DNA of 23,700 nucleotides from contig CABRZY010000006.1 of assembly GCA_902475475.1 (NCBI GenBank), forward strand, positions 1 through 23,700. Direction: 5' to 3'. Origin of the DNA: an uncultured Collinsella sp. (GTDB lineage Bacteria; Actinomycetota; Coriobacteriia; Coriobacteriales; Coriobacteriaceae). Of the stretch, positions 1-8,114 are shown piece by piece (the first letter of the stretch is position 1; every line of letters starts with the position of its first letter). A program made the translations under genes and the position numbers. The notes under the pieces were generated by a model that saw only the letters and a list, made by a program, of their open reading frames with translations, searched no databases and was not told the origin of the DNA.

Positions 1-671
1 TGGTTCGCAAGCATGGAAACGGCTATGAGATCATCGCTGGTGAGCGTCGTTACCAGGCGTCAAAGCTTGCTGGTCTTGAAGAGCTGCCTGTCATCATTAA
101 AGATGTTGATGATGAAGAGATGCTTGCTCTTGCTCTTATCGAAAACCTTCAGCGTTCTGATCTGAATCCCGTCGAAGAGGCCAAGGGCTATCGTCAGCTT
201 ATCGATGCCAGCGGTATGACCCAAGAGGCATTGTCGAAGGCAGTAAGCAAGTCACGCTCTGCAATTACAAACTCACTGCGTCTTCTCGATCTCCCCGAAG
301 TAGTTCAGCAGATGATTTTTGAGGGCAAACTTACTGCTGGTCATGCACGTGCGATTCTTGCGGTTCCCTATGAAGATGCGCGTATTCGACTTGCAGAGAA
401 AGTTGTTGCAGAGGGCCTTTCCGTAAGAGCGACAGAAAATCTTGCTCCGTTGTTTTCTGCCGGAGAGACACCTAAGACGCCGAGACCTGCAACGCCTCAG
501 TCTTTTAAAAAGGCTGCCCGTGTACTTCGTCAGATATTTAATACCAACGTGCGTGTGAAGAGCTCGCGTGGAAAGAATAAGATTGAGATTGAGTTTAAAG
601 ACGAGGAAGAGCTCTCTCGTATTCTTGGCGAAATGATTCAGTTTGATCAAGGAGGCCAAGATGAGGAATAA
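1..671 (+). CDS. parB: Chromosome-partitioning protein ParB (5' end missing)
   Basis: ParB is a CTP-dependent DNA clamp that loads at parS sites near the origin and works with the ParA ATPase in chromosome segregation. The window opens inside the gene; reading in frame from base 3 gives 222 residues, so roughly the first quarter is missing. Visible are the GERRYQA motif of the CTP-binding domain, the ENLQRSDLNPVEEA motif that follows it, and a helix-turn-helix region (GMTQEALSKAVSKSRSAITNSLRLL). The C-terminal part (KKAARVLRQIFNTNVRVKSS) carries the short dimerisation domain. The next gene overlaps its last 11 bases. Codon use is visibly AT-richer than in the genes from ddl onward. A parS-like palindrome lies about 410 bases downstream. 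The order parA-parB beside the origin is usual in bacteria, but parA itself lies outside this window. Identification is very secure. Confidence 0.96.
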   Translation, partial: VRKHGNGYEIIAGERRYQASKLAGLEELPVIIKDVDDEEMLALALIENLQRSDLNPVEEAKGYRQLIDASGMTQEALSKAVSKSRSAITNSLRLLDLPEVVQQMIFEGKLTAGHARAILAVPYEDARIRLAEKVVAEGLSVRATENLAPLFSAGETPKTPRPATPQSFKKAARVLRQIFNTNVRVKSSRGKNKIEIEFKDEEELSRILGEMIQFDQGGQDEE

Positions 672-915
672 GATTTTAACAGCGATTGCATTGGCTACGA
701 CTGTCGTGGCTGGTGCCTTTGCTGGCTATAAGATCGCGACAGACGATGAACTGCGAGGTCGTTTGCTTCGTGGCGCGCAAGATATCGTCGATACTTCCAA
801 AAAGAAAATGGATGTTATGACCGAAGATGTTGCCATGCGTACTGCTCAGGTAACGAAGAATCCCAAGATTAACCAAAGTTGGGTTAGCAACCAATGGGAA
901 AATGTAGGTTATTAG
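661..915 (+). CDS. Small membrane-anchored protein coupled to parB (YtxH-like)
   Basis: This 84-residue protein has a short basic N-terminus (MRNK), one hydrophobic segment at about residues 5-24 rich in Ala, Thr and Val, and then a polar, charged helix-prone tail (about 25-70). A YtxH-like single-pass membrane protein is the nearest type I can suggest; the function is unknown. The ATG at 661 was chosen because AAGGAGG at 649-655 sits five bases before it. A TTG at 643 in the same frame overlaps the region of this binding site and is unlikely. The gene overlaps the parB stop codon by 11 bases in another frame, which implies translational coupling and a shared transcript. A strong terminator follows 29 bases after the stop, so it closes the parB operon. 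Confidence 0.8.
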   Translation: MRNKILTAIALATTVVAGAFAGYKIATDDELRGRLLRGAQDIVDTSKKKMDVMTEDVAMRTAQVTKNPKINQSWVSNQWENVGY

Positions 916-943
916 GTACCTAACAATTACTCAGCATATTTTG

Positions 944-985
944 AGGGGTCCTTGTCTGATTCATGAGACAAGGACCCCTTATTTT
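944..985 (+). terminator. Rho-independent terminator of the parB operon
   Basis: A perfect 14-base-pair stem (AGGGGTCCTTGTCT at 944-957 with its complement at 966-979) encloses an 8-base loop and is followed by TTATTTT. It lies just after the small gene coupled to parB. Confidence 0.9.
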
Positions 986-1040
986 GGCCGTAAAAAATGG
1001 GACAGGTAGCAGCTGATTCAAAATTAATGTCAATAATTGA

Positions 1041-1077
1041 AACGACCCCGGTTGCATATTCTGCAACCGGGGTCGTT
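1041..1077 (-). terminator. Terminator hairpin downstream of rlmN
   Basis: A perfect 16-base-pair stem (1041-1056 with 1062-1077) has a 5-base loop, TATTC. Read on the minus strand it follows the rlmN stop by about 38 bases and ends in GTTTCAATTATT, a moderate U tract. The plus-strand side lacks a run of T, so rlmN is its likely client, although it may also back up the parB terminator. Confidence 0.75.
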
Positions 1078-1080
1078 CGA

Positions 1081-1096
1081 TGTTTCACATGAAACG
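1081..1096. other. parS: parS-like centromere site
   Basis: The sequence TGTTTCACATGAAACG matches the widely conserved bacterial parS consensus TGTTTCACGTGAAACA at 14 of 16 positions. The half-sites GTTTCA and TGAAAC are perfect inverted repeats; only the central CG has become CA and the last base has changed. It lies between rlmN and its terminator, about 410 bases from the end of parB. ParB is known to nucleate at such sites, usually close to its own gene and the origin. The match and location make it convincing; occupancy by ParB is inferred. Confidence 0.75.
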
Positions 1097-1114
1097 TTTT
1101 GGGGTGCAGCTCCC

Positions 1115-2167
1115 CTATGCTTTCTTCTGAACTTTGAAGCGCTGCTTAAGCTGTCCGCAAGCAGCGTCAATATCGTTACCACGGGAGTTACGAATCGTGG
1201 TCTCGATGCCACGGGACTCAAGACGACGCTGAAGATCCTCAACCTTATGAATCGGCGAAGGCTTGAGCGGGCTGCCCTCGATGTCGTTAAGCTGAATCAG
1301 GTTAACGTGGCACAACGTTCCCTCGCAGAAGTCGCAGAGCGCCTGCATCTCGGGATTCGTATCGTTGACGCCTTCGATCATGGCATACTCATAGGTCGGG
1401 CGGCGGCCAGTCTTCTCGGTGTAGAGTTGAAGCGCCTCGTGAAGGCGAAGTAGCGTGTACTTCTTAACACCGGGCATAAGCTTATTGCGTGTCGACTGGA
1501 TGGCGGAATGCAGGGAAACGGCAAGCGTGAACTGTTCAGGGATGTCGGCAAATTTGCGAATACCGGGAATAACGCCGCTGGTAGAGACGGTGAGGTGACG
1601 AGCACCGATACCGATGCCATCGGGGTCGTTGAGGATTCGCAACGCCTTGAGAACCTCGTCGTAGTTGGCAAACGGCTCGCCCTGGCCCATGAAGACAACG
1701 CTCGTGACGCGCTCGCCAAAGTCGTTGGATACATGAAGTACCTGGTCGACGATCTCTTGATCGGTCAGAGAGCGCTTGAGGCCGTTGAGACCGGTAGCGC
1801 AAAAGGCGCAGCCCATGCCACAGCCAGCCTGGGTGGAAACGCAGACGGAAAGCTTGTTACGACGGGGCATACCGACAGTCTCGACGGAAACGCCGTCGTG
1901 GTACTCGAGCAGATACTTGCGAGAGCCATCTTTGGAAACCTGTTTGGTTAGTTCAGTCGGCGTGTCAAAGGCAAAAGCCTCTTTAAGCTGCTCGCGGAAA
2001 GCCTTGGGAAGGTTGGTCATATCGTCAAACGAACAAACGTTCTTCTCAAAGACCCATTCGATGAGCTGCTTCGCGCGGAAGGCTGGCTGGCCAAGTTCGG
2101 CCACGAGCTCGCGAATATCGTTTTGGCTCAAGTCGCGAATGTCCTGAGATTTAGTCCTGGGATTCAT
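1115..2167 (-). CDS. rlmN: 23S rRNA/tRNA (adenine C2) methyltransferase RlmN
   Basis: RlmN is a radical-SAM enzyme that methylates C2 of A2503 in 23S rRNA and of A37 in some tRNAs, in the cytoplasm. The 350-residue product has the family's normal length. The radical-SAM cluster motif CxxxCxxC is at C116, C120 and C123 (CGMGCAFC), followed by the GQGEP motif at 161-165 and VSTSG at 194-198. The C-terminal RGNDIDAACGQL motif contains C337, which corresponds to the methyl-carrying cysteine of the family. Another conserved cysteine near the cluster, expected for the mechanism, is available at C109. The start ATG at 2167 has AAAGG upstream on the minus strand. It is transcribed divergently from ddl across an 85-base gap and ends in a strong hairpin. 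Nothing looks broken, so it is predicted to be active. Confidence 0.96.
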   Translation of the reverse strand: MNPRTKSQDIRDLSQNDIRELVAELGQPAFRAKQLIEWVFEKNVCSFDDMTNLPKAFREQLKEAFAFDTPTELTKQVSKDGSRKYLLEYHDGVSVETVGMPRRNKLSVCVSTQAGCGMGCAFCATGLNGLKRSLTDQEIVDQVLHVSNDFGERVTSVVFMGQGEPFANYDEVLKALRILNDPDGIGIGARHLTVSTSGVIPGIRKFADIPEQFTLAVSLHSAIQSTRNKLMPGVKKYTLLRLHEALQLYTEKTGRRPTYEYAMIEGVNDTNPEMQALCDFCEGTLCHVNLIQLNDIEGSPLKPSPIHKVEDLQRRLESRGIETTIRNSRGNDIDAACGQLKQRFKVQKKA

Positions 2168-2182
2168 GGAAGCCTTTCGATT

Positions 2183-2212
2183 TTGGGGAAACGTAGAGGG
2201 TATCGCTACAAT
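2183..2212 (+). promoter_or_regulatory. Probable promoter of the ddl-dinG operon
   Basis: TACAAT at 2207-2212 is a good -10 element. A weak -35 (TTGGGG, 2183-2188) lies 18 bases upstream. It sits in the short gap between divergent rlmN and ddl, 40 bases before the ddl start codon. A similar TACAAT is found before purB. The -35 is poor, hence the modest confidence. Confidence 0.4.
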
Positions 2213-2252
2213 ATGGTATCAGCTGCAGAAATTATAGAGGAGGAGTCTGCCC

Positions 2253-3218
2253 ATGCCGAGTAAAAGCCTAGAGAACATGCACGTAGCGGTCTTGGCGGGC
2301 GGTCATTCCGCCGAGCGCGAGATCTCGCTCAATTCGGGAAAGAACGTTGTGGTGGCACTGAAGGAAGCCGGATACACCTCGGTGGAGCTGCTCGACACGG
2401 CCGCTGATGATTTTATGGTAACCATGGCGACCGGCGGCTTTGACGTGGCGTTTATCGCCATGCACGGTGCCGGCGGCGAGGATGGCGCCATGCAGGGTGC
2501 CATGGAGACCCTGGGTATCCCCTACACGGCCTCGGGCGTGCTTGCCAGCGCCTGCGGTGCCGACAAGGAGGTCTCTAAGCTCTTATACGCCAAGGCGGGC
2601 ATCCCCATTGCCCCCGGCCTTGCGCTCGAGGTGGGCGATGAAGTCGATATCGATCATATCGTCGAGGTCTGTGGCGAGCGCTGCTTTGTGAAGCCGGCCG
2701 TCAACGGTTCCAGCTATGGCATTTCCCTGGTCCATGAGCCCTCCGAGCTGCCCGCGGCAATTGCCAAGGCGTTTGAGTACGGCGACAAAGTGCTGGTCGA
2801 GAAGTGCATCGAGGGTACCGAGATCACCGTCGGCGTGTACGGCGAGGACGACGTGCGCGCCCTGCCGATTGTCGAGATTCGCAAGCCCGAGGACTGTGAG
2901 TTCTATGATCTGGACGTGAAGTATGTCGACCCTACGGACATCCATCGTATTCCGGCGCAGATTTCACCCGAGAATTACGCTCGCGCTCAGGAGCTTGCCT
3001 GTGCTGCTCACAAGGCCCTCGGTTGCCTGGGCATCTCGCGCAGCGATTTTATCGTGAGCGAGGACGGCCCCGTCATCCTCGAGACCAACACCATTCCCGG
3101 CATGACCGATACGTCGCTGTATCCGGATGAGATTCGCCACACAGACGACATGACGTTCCCGCAGGTCTGTGACAGCCTGATCCGTATGGGCCTTCGTCGA
3201 GCGGGCATTGCATGCTAA
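2253..3218 (+). CDS. ddl: D-alanine--D-alanine ligase
   Basis: Ddl is an ATP-grasp ligase that joins two D-alanines for peptidoglycan precursor synthesis in the cytoplasm. The 321-residue product has the family's length. The N-terminal motif GGHSAERE (17-23) carries E21, equivalent to the first-substrate-binding Glu of the family. HGAGGEDGAMQG (71-82) and the ATP-grasp segment CFVKPAVNGSSYGIS (144-158) follow. The C-terminal metal-binding motif LETNTIPGMT is at 276-285. The omega-loop reads FYDLDVKY, with K223-Y224 matching the Lys-Tyr pair of D-Ala-D-Ala-specific enzymes, so a D-Ala-D-Lac (vancomycin-resistance) type is not indicated. GAGGAGGAG at 2238-2246 sits seven bases before the ATG. 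The stop overlaps the dinG start by 7 bases. Confidence 0.95.
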   Translation: MPSKSLENMHVAVLAGGHSAEREISLNSGKNVVVALKEAGYTSVELLDTAADDFMVTMATGGFDVAFIAMHGAGGEDGAMQGAMETLGIPYTASGVLASACGADKEVSKLLYAKAGIPIAPGLALEVGDEVDIDHIVEVCGERCFVKPAVNGSSYGISLVHEPSELPAAIAKAFEYGDKVLVEKCIEGTEITVGVYGEDDVRALPIVEIRKPEDCEFYDLDVKYVDPTDIHRIPAQISPENYARAQELACAAHKALGCLGISRSDFIVSEDGPVILETNTIPGMTDTSLYPDEIRHTDDMTFPQVCDSLIRMGLRRAGIAC

Positions 3219-6106
3219 TCGAGGACGCGGTTTCGTCAGGAACGCCGCAGTTTGTCATCGACTCCTATGCCACGCTTGCCGAACGCGCCAAAACGCAGTC
3301 CTTCGGCCTTATCGAGGAAGATGTGATTGTCCTCGATACCGAGACCACAGGTCTTTCGGTGCAGGACAACGAGCTGATCGAGATCTCGGCGGCCCGTCTT
3401 TCGGGCCGCGAGATCGTCGACCGCTTCGATACCTTCGTGCATCCCAAGCAGCTAATTCCCGCCGAGATTACCGAGCTCACGAGCATTACAAATGCCGATG
3501 TGGCAGATGCCCCGTCGGCCGCTGAGGCCGTCGCCGCTCTCGCCGATTTTGTCGGTGGTTGCCCGGTGATCGCACATAACGCCACGTTCGATCGCTCGTT
3601 TATCGAGTCGGTCAAAGGCGGCGTCAACGTGAGCGATATCTGGATCGATTCGCTGGCGCTGTCGCGCATCGCGCTTCCGCGCCTGGCCTCGCACAAGCTG
3701 TCTTTTATGGCCGATCTGTTTGGCTGTGACTCGGTATCACACCGTGCCAATGCCGACGTCGACGCCCTGTGTGGCGTATGGCGTGTGTTGCTCGTGGCGC
3801 TCACCGACTTGCCCCAGGGCCTCATGGCGCGCCTAGCCGACATGCATCCGGATGTGCCTTGGTCCTATCGTCCTATCTTCTCATTCTTGGCGGGGCAGAA
3901 CCCTGGTTCTATCTTCTCTCTCAGCGCCGCTCGTGCTGACGTTCTCAAGGCCGATCGCGCCGACGATCGGGTGGACGCCGACGAACTGCCGGTCCTCAAG
4001 ATGCCGAGTCGTGAGGAGATTGAGGCAGACTATGCGCCGGGTGGCCTGGTCAATCGCATGTATCCCACTTACGAGCCGCGTGATGAGCAGATCGCGATGG
4101 CGCTCGAGGTCCGCGATGCGCTGGTCACGGGCACACATCGCGTAATTGAGGCGGGCACGGGCGTCGGCAAATCGATGGCCTATCTGGTGCCTTTTGCCGA
4201 GGCAGCACGCCGTAACAACATCACGGTTGGTATTGCGACCAAATCGAACAATCTTGCCGACCAGCTCATGTACCATGAGCTGCCAAAACTTGCCGAGCAA
4301 CTGGACGGTGGTCTGTCATTTTGCGCTCTCAAGGGCTATGACCACTATCCGTGCCTGCGCAAGCTTGAGCGCATGAGCCGAGGCCAGGTCGAGATTACCA
4401 CCAAGCGCGATCCGGCGGACACGCTCACGGCGGTCGCGGTCATTATGGCGTACGTCTGCCAATCAGCCGATGGCGACCTCGACTCGCTCGGCATTCGGTG
4501 GCGCAGCGTCAACCGTCCCGACTTTACGACGGCCTCGCGCGAGTGTGCTCGTCGCCTCTGCCCGTTTTTCCCTGATAAATGTTTGGTCCACGGCGCTCGC
4601 CGTCGTGCGGCGCATGCCGATGTGGTGGTCACCAACCATTCCCTGCTGTTCCGCAATGTCGCGGCCGAGGGCAGGATTTTACCTCCGATTCGTCATTGGG
4701 TAATCGACGAGGCCCATTCCATCGAGCGCGAGGCGCGCCGCCAGTGGGCGCGCGTGGTGCCGGCGGACGAATCACGCGTTCTGTTTGAGCGCCTGGGTGG
4801 CTCGAGCACCGGCGCGCTAAGCCAGGTTTCCCGTGATTTGGCAACCTCCGAGGGCTCTACGCTCTATCTGGGCCTTACTGCCAAGGCGACGTCGACGGTT
4901 GCGCGCGCGAGCATGGCAATCGCCGACGTGTTCGATGGCGTTCGCGAGCTCGGCCGCCGTGCGCGTGGGGGTTATGACAATGCCAATCTATGGATTGGCC
5001 CCGAGCTGCGCGAATCTGACGACTGGCATGATTTCTTACAGTCGGCCTACACTGGCATCGACGCATTGGAACAGGCTGACAAGAGCGTCGACGCGCTGGT
5101 GCAAGCCGTCGCCGCCGACAAGCCCGAGGTTGTTGTCGACCTGGGTGATATCTCGCGTCGCCTGCACGAGCTGGTCGAGAACCTCAAACTCATCATTGAT
5201 GGCACCGATGAACACTACGTGTATTCGCTGCAGGTCAATCGCAGGCTGCGTGCCGGCGGAGAGTCGATGACCGCAGAGCGCATCGACATTGGCGAGGCCT
5301 TGGCAACCGAGTGGCTGCCCGAGGTTCACACGGCTATCTTTGCCTCGGCGACTATGACGGTGTCCAAAAGCTTTGAACACTTTAACCATGCGGTCGGCCT
5401 CGATCGCATCGGTGCTTCAACATCCTCATCGCTGCACTTGGACTCGAGCTACGACTTCGATTCGAACATGGCTGTAGTCGTTGCGGGCGATATCCCCGAT
5501 CCGCGCGATCGCGAGAGCTATCTTACGGCGCTCGAGCGCGTGCTGGTCGACGCCCATCTTGCCATGGGCGGATCGGTGCTCACACTGTTCACCAATCGGC
5601 GCGACATGGAAGACCTGTACGCCCGCGTTGAGCCCAAGATGGTCCGTGCGGGTCTGGAGCTCAACTGCCAGCAGCGCAACTCATCTCCTCGTCGCCTGCG
5701 CGACCGGTTTATCAACGAGCCGACCTCGTCGCTTTTTGCGCTTAAGGCCTTCTGGGAGGGGTTTGACGCCAGCGGCGAGACGCTGCGTTGCGTCATCATT
5801 CCCAAGCTGCCGTTCTCGAGCCCCACGGACCCGCTCTCGTGCGAGCGCAACCTGCGCGAAGACCGCGCTTGGGCGCGCTATTCGCTGCCCGAGGCGGTGC
5901 TCGAGGTTAAGCAGGCGGCCGGCCGCCTTATCCGCTCGTCGACCGATTGCGGCGTGCTGATTCTGGCCGACCCGCGCCTGGTGACGAAGGGCTACGGAAA
6001 GAAGTTCTTAACGTCGCTGCCCACGAGCTCCTACCAGCGCATCGAATCGGCGCAGATCGGTCACTATCTGCAACTGTGGCGCGCACGTCACGAGCGGCGG
6101 CGCTAA
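3212..6106 (+). CDS. dinG: DinG-family DNA helicase with N-terminal DEDDh exonuclease
   Basis: This 964-residue protein fuses a DnaQ-like 3'-5' exonuclease to an XPD/DinG-type superfamily 2 helicase, as in the DinG proteins of many Firmicutes. The exonuclease (about 35-200) has all DEDDh residues: D42 and E44 in LDTETTG, D127 in AHNATFD, and H177 with D182. The helicase has Walker A EAGTGVGKS (313-321), DEAH at 499-502, and motif VI QAAGRLIRS starting at Q901. Four cysteines, C381, C445, C450 and C457, lie where the iron-sulfur cluster of XPD-like helicases is expected. Whether the protein acts as helicase, nuclease or both cannot be read from sequence; some exonuclease-type DinG proteins are reported to be mainly nucleases. 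It starts inside the last codons of ddl (7-base overlap), so it is likely coupled. Its stop overlaps that of the convergent WYL gene, leaving no room for a terminator between them. Confidence 0.93.
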   Translation: MLIEDAVSSGTPQFVIDSYATLAERAKTQSFGLIEEDVIVLDTETTGLSVQDNELIEISAARLSGREIVDRFDTFVHPKQLIPAEITELTSITNADVADAPSAAEAVAALADFVGGCPVIAHNATFDRSFIESVKGGVNVSDIWIDSLALSRIALPRLASHKLSFMADLFGCDSVSHRANADVDALCGVWRVLLVALTDLPQGLMARLADMHPDVPWSYRPIFSFLAGQNPGSIFSLSAARADVLKADRADDRVDADELPVLKMPSREEIEADYAPGGLVNRMYPTYEPRDEQIAMALEVRDALVTGTHRVIEAGTGVGKSMAYLVPFAEAARRNNITVGIATKSNNLADQLMYHELPKLAEQLDGGLSFCALKGYDHYPCLRKLERMSRGQVEITTKRDPADTLTAVAVIMAYVCQSADGDLDSLGIRWRSVNRPDFTTASRECARRLCPFFPDKCLVHGARRRAAHADVVVTNHSLLFRNVAAEGRILPPIRHWVIDEAHSIEREARRQWARVVPADESRVLFERLGGSSTGALSQVSRDLATSEGSTLYLGLTAKATSTVARASMAIADVFDGVRELGRRARGGYDNANLWIGPELRESDDWHDFLQSAYTGIDALEQADKSVDALVQAVAADKPEVVVDLGDISRRLHELVENLKLIIDGTDEHYVYSLQVNRRLRAGGESMTAERIDIGEALATEWLPEVHTAIFASATMTVSKSFEHFNHAVGLDRIGASTSSSLHLDSSYDFDSNMAVVVAGDIPDPRDRESYLTALERVLVDAHLAMGGSVLTLFTNRRDMEDLYARVEPKMVRAGLELNCQQRNSSPRRLRDRFINEPTSSLFALKAFWEGFDASGETLRCVIIPKLPFSSPTDPLSCERNLREDRAWARYSLPEAVLEVKQAAGRLIRSSTDCGVLILADPRLVTKGYGKKFLTSLPTSSYQRIESAQIGHYLQLWRARHERRR

Positions 6107-7020
6107 AGCGGACAGACGAGGGTTTTTGCCATATCGCACAGACGCTTTGACAGGGCGGGGTCATCCAAGATGCGGATGGCTCCGCCCGCTGCGATTACCT
6201 GGCTCAGTAGCCAACGCTCGGAGCCGTAATGCACGGTTACCGTTGCCATGTCTGCCCCGCTGCGCTCGATTAGGGTGATGCCGGCCCAGTCCAGATGCTC
6301 CGCCATATCGAATGGCATCAGGAGCTTTGCGCTATGCTGCGTCCGGGCAAGGGAATCGTGGAGGGATGCGACGTCCGGTGCGTGAGACACGACGGAGTCT
6401 TCCGTCAAGGTGAGTCCCTCGATTTTATCCATGCGATAGGTGCGCTGCTCGTCGACTGCGATGTCCCAGGCAATCAGGTATGTTTGGTCGCCGTTTGCCG
6501 TAATGCGCAAGGGGTCGACCAGACGCTCGCGTGGCCGTGCATCGTCCATCGAGCGATACGAGATGCGGCAACGAACACCGTCCTGAATGGCGCAGCTCAG
6601 CTGCTGCCAGTGCGACCCGTGGTTGACGGTGTCAAAGACGCGCTGGTTATAGCCGAGCTCTTCGGGTAGAAGGGCATGTCGAATCCGAGCCGCCGCCTGG
6701 GGCTCAATCCCCAACGATTCAAGTTCATGGTTGAGCACAGTGCCCTCGGCGGCACTCAGGCGCAACGGTAGCACACGCCCGGCGTCACCGGTGAGGACCA
6801 CACGCTCGCTGCGGCATTCGCAGATGATGCGCGCGCCCGATTCTCGGTCCGCGAGCGTCGAGACGATCTCGAGAATCTCGTCGAGCGATGCCCCCGTGAT
6901 ATCAAAGCGGCTGCAAAGCTCGTCTCGTGTCATGCCATTCTCGCCGGCGGCGTAGAGGGCCTCCATGATGTCGATGGCGCGCGAGAGTCTCTGCTCGCTG
7001 GTGAGTTTACGCACGGGCAT
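6103..7020 (-). CDS. WYL-domain transcriptional regulator (second of a pair)
   Basis: This 305-residue protein has an N-terminal winged-helix-like region (about 8-80, RLSRAIDIMEALYAAGENGMTRDEL) and a WYL domain in the middle, where the signature appears as YLIAW (181-185) after an Arg-rich strand (ARPRERLVDPLRI). A C-terminal extension (about 235-305, WCX-like) follows. WYL proteins bind DNA and are thought to sense ligands, often nucleic acid, through the WYL fold. The start at 7020 overlaps the 3' end of the upstream WYL gene by 14 bases in another frame. Such tandem WYL pairs resemble the mycobacterial PafB/PafC heterodimer, which activates the DNA damage response, but this parallel is an inference. 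The stop codon overlaps that of dinG on the opposite strand by 4 bases. Confidence 0.85.
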   Translation of the reverse strand: MPVRKLTSEQRLSRAIDIMEALYAAGENGMTRDELCSRFDITGASLDEILEIVSTLADRESGARIICECRSERVVLTGDAGRVLPLRLSAAEGTVLNHELESLGIEPQAAARIRHALLPEELGYNQRVFDTVNHGSHWQQLSCAIQDGVRCRISYRSMDDARPRERLVDPLRITANGDQTYLIAWDIAVDEQRTYRMDKIEGLTLTEDSVVSHAPDVASLHDSLARTQHSAKLLMPFDMAEHLDWAGITLIERSGADMATVTVHYGSERWLLSQVIAAGGAIRILDDPALSKRLCDMAKTLVCPL

Positions 7021-8029
7021 GCTCGTGCACCGTCCTTTCGATGAGGTGGTTCCACGCCTGCTTGAGCGATTTGGGGGCCATGGGCCTCATGCCGTCCATG
7101 GCGTGGGCCATGCAAAATGAGGCGGCGGCTTCAAGATCGCGCACGTCAACGGTCCAGGTCCATCCCGCATCGGTGTGTGCGAGCTCACCTCGCCCGCGCG
7201 TGAGGCCGTTGATCATATCGATCTGCGTCTGAGGACCGAACGAGAACGTGGCTGCAACGGGCGGTCGGTCGGCAAAATCGAATTCAAAGAACAGATAGTC
7301 GTTGAGATTGAAGTCCGCGGGGATGACGTAGGCCTTCGAAGGACGCCAAGCGCGAACGATACGGTCGCAGCGGAATGTCCTGATGTCGTCGGTAACATTG
7401 TCGAGGCCGCAGAAGTACGCCACGCCCTCGCGCTCGAACATGCCGTATACGCAGACGGTACGTTCTTTCTGCTCGCCGCGTCCGTTCTGATATAAAAATC
7501 GCAGCGCGCATCGCTCGGCAAAGGCGCTCCATACCGCATCGACGGTGGGAGAGCGGCGGATCGGCGCCTCGTCCACCGTCGTCCTACCGGTGAGGTAGGC
7601 AATCTTGGAGCGAATATCGGCAAGCGGTGCGGCAAAAGTGGATGAGCCGGCCGCTAGCGTCTGGTCGATGGCGTTGAGCAGGATATCGGCGTCGTCTGTG
7701 GTGATGAGGCCGCCTGCAGCAAACGTGTGCTCGCGGTCGATTGTCCACGAGCTTTCCTCGGTCTCCTGCGCACCGGCGGGGCGAACCTCCTTGATTAAGA
7801 TGCCACGCTCGAGCAGTTTGTCACGATCGCGCCGAAACTTGCGCTTATCCGAGTCGGTGTTGCCCGAGCCATATCCCAGGTCAGAATCCAAGACGATCTG
7901 CTCGGTCGTCAGCGGTTCGGGGGAGCTGTTGAGCACAAAGAAAAGGTTGAGGATGCGCTGAGCCGTTTTATCGAAACTGGGCTCCGAATTCCCCTTTTTA
8001 ATTGTCGCGGTCGCGTCGCTTGCCGTCAT
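7007..8029 (-). CDS. WYL-domain transcriptional regulator (first of a pair)
   Basis: The 340-residue product begins with a disordered 15-20 residue leader and then a helix-turn-helix region (about 20-100; TAQRILNLFFVLNSSPEPLT, with a basic recognition-helix region KRKFRRDRDKLLERG). A linker follows, then a WYL-like domain (about 165-250) in which the signature is degenerate, AYFCGLD at 204-210. The C-terminal part (250-340) resembles the WCX extension. GAGG lies a few bases before the start codon on the minus strand. It is the first gene of a two-gene operon with the other WYL regulator, and is divergent from the split M28 gene across 198 bases. A heteromeric, PafB/PafC-like regulator is plausible. 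The target is not visible from this window, though the neighbouring dinG is a candidate. Confidence 0.82.
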   Translation of the reverse strand: MTASDATATIKKGNSEPSFDKTAQRILNLFFVLNSSPEPLTTEQIVLDSDLGYGSGNTDSDKRKFRRDRDKLLERGILIKEVRPAGAQETEESSWTIDREHTFAAGGLITTDDADILLNAIDQTLAAGSSTFAAPLADIRSKIAYLTGRTTVDEAPIRRSPTVDAVWSAFAERCALRFLYQNGRGEQKERTVCVYGMFEREGVAYFCGLDNVTDDIRTFRCDRIVRAWRPSKAYVIPADFNLNDYLFFEFDFADRPPVAATFSFGPQTQIDMINGLTRGRGELAHTDAGWTWTVDVRDLEAAASFCMAHAMDGMRPMAPKSLKQAWNHLIERTVHEHARA

Positions 8030-8114
8030 AGAGTCCTCGCGTGAGAAGGTGGTTTGCTGCCATGATTTTAGTCCGATATGGAGATTAGGCTATATCCTTG
8101 TCCGCTCGGGACGT

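Noticed and set aside
2253..3218. Ddl as a vancomycin-resistance D-Ala-D-Lac ligase
   Set aside because: The omega-loop Lys-Tyr pair (K223-Y224) and the absence of vanH or vanX neighbours point to the normal D-Ala-D-Ala enzyme.
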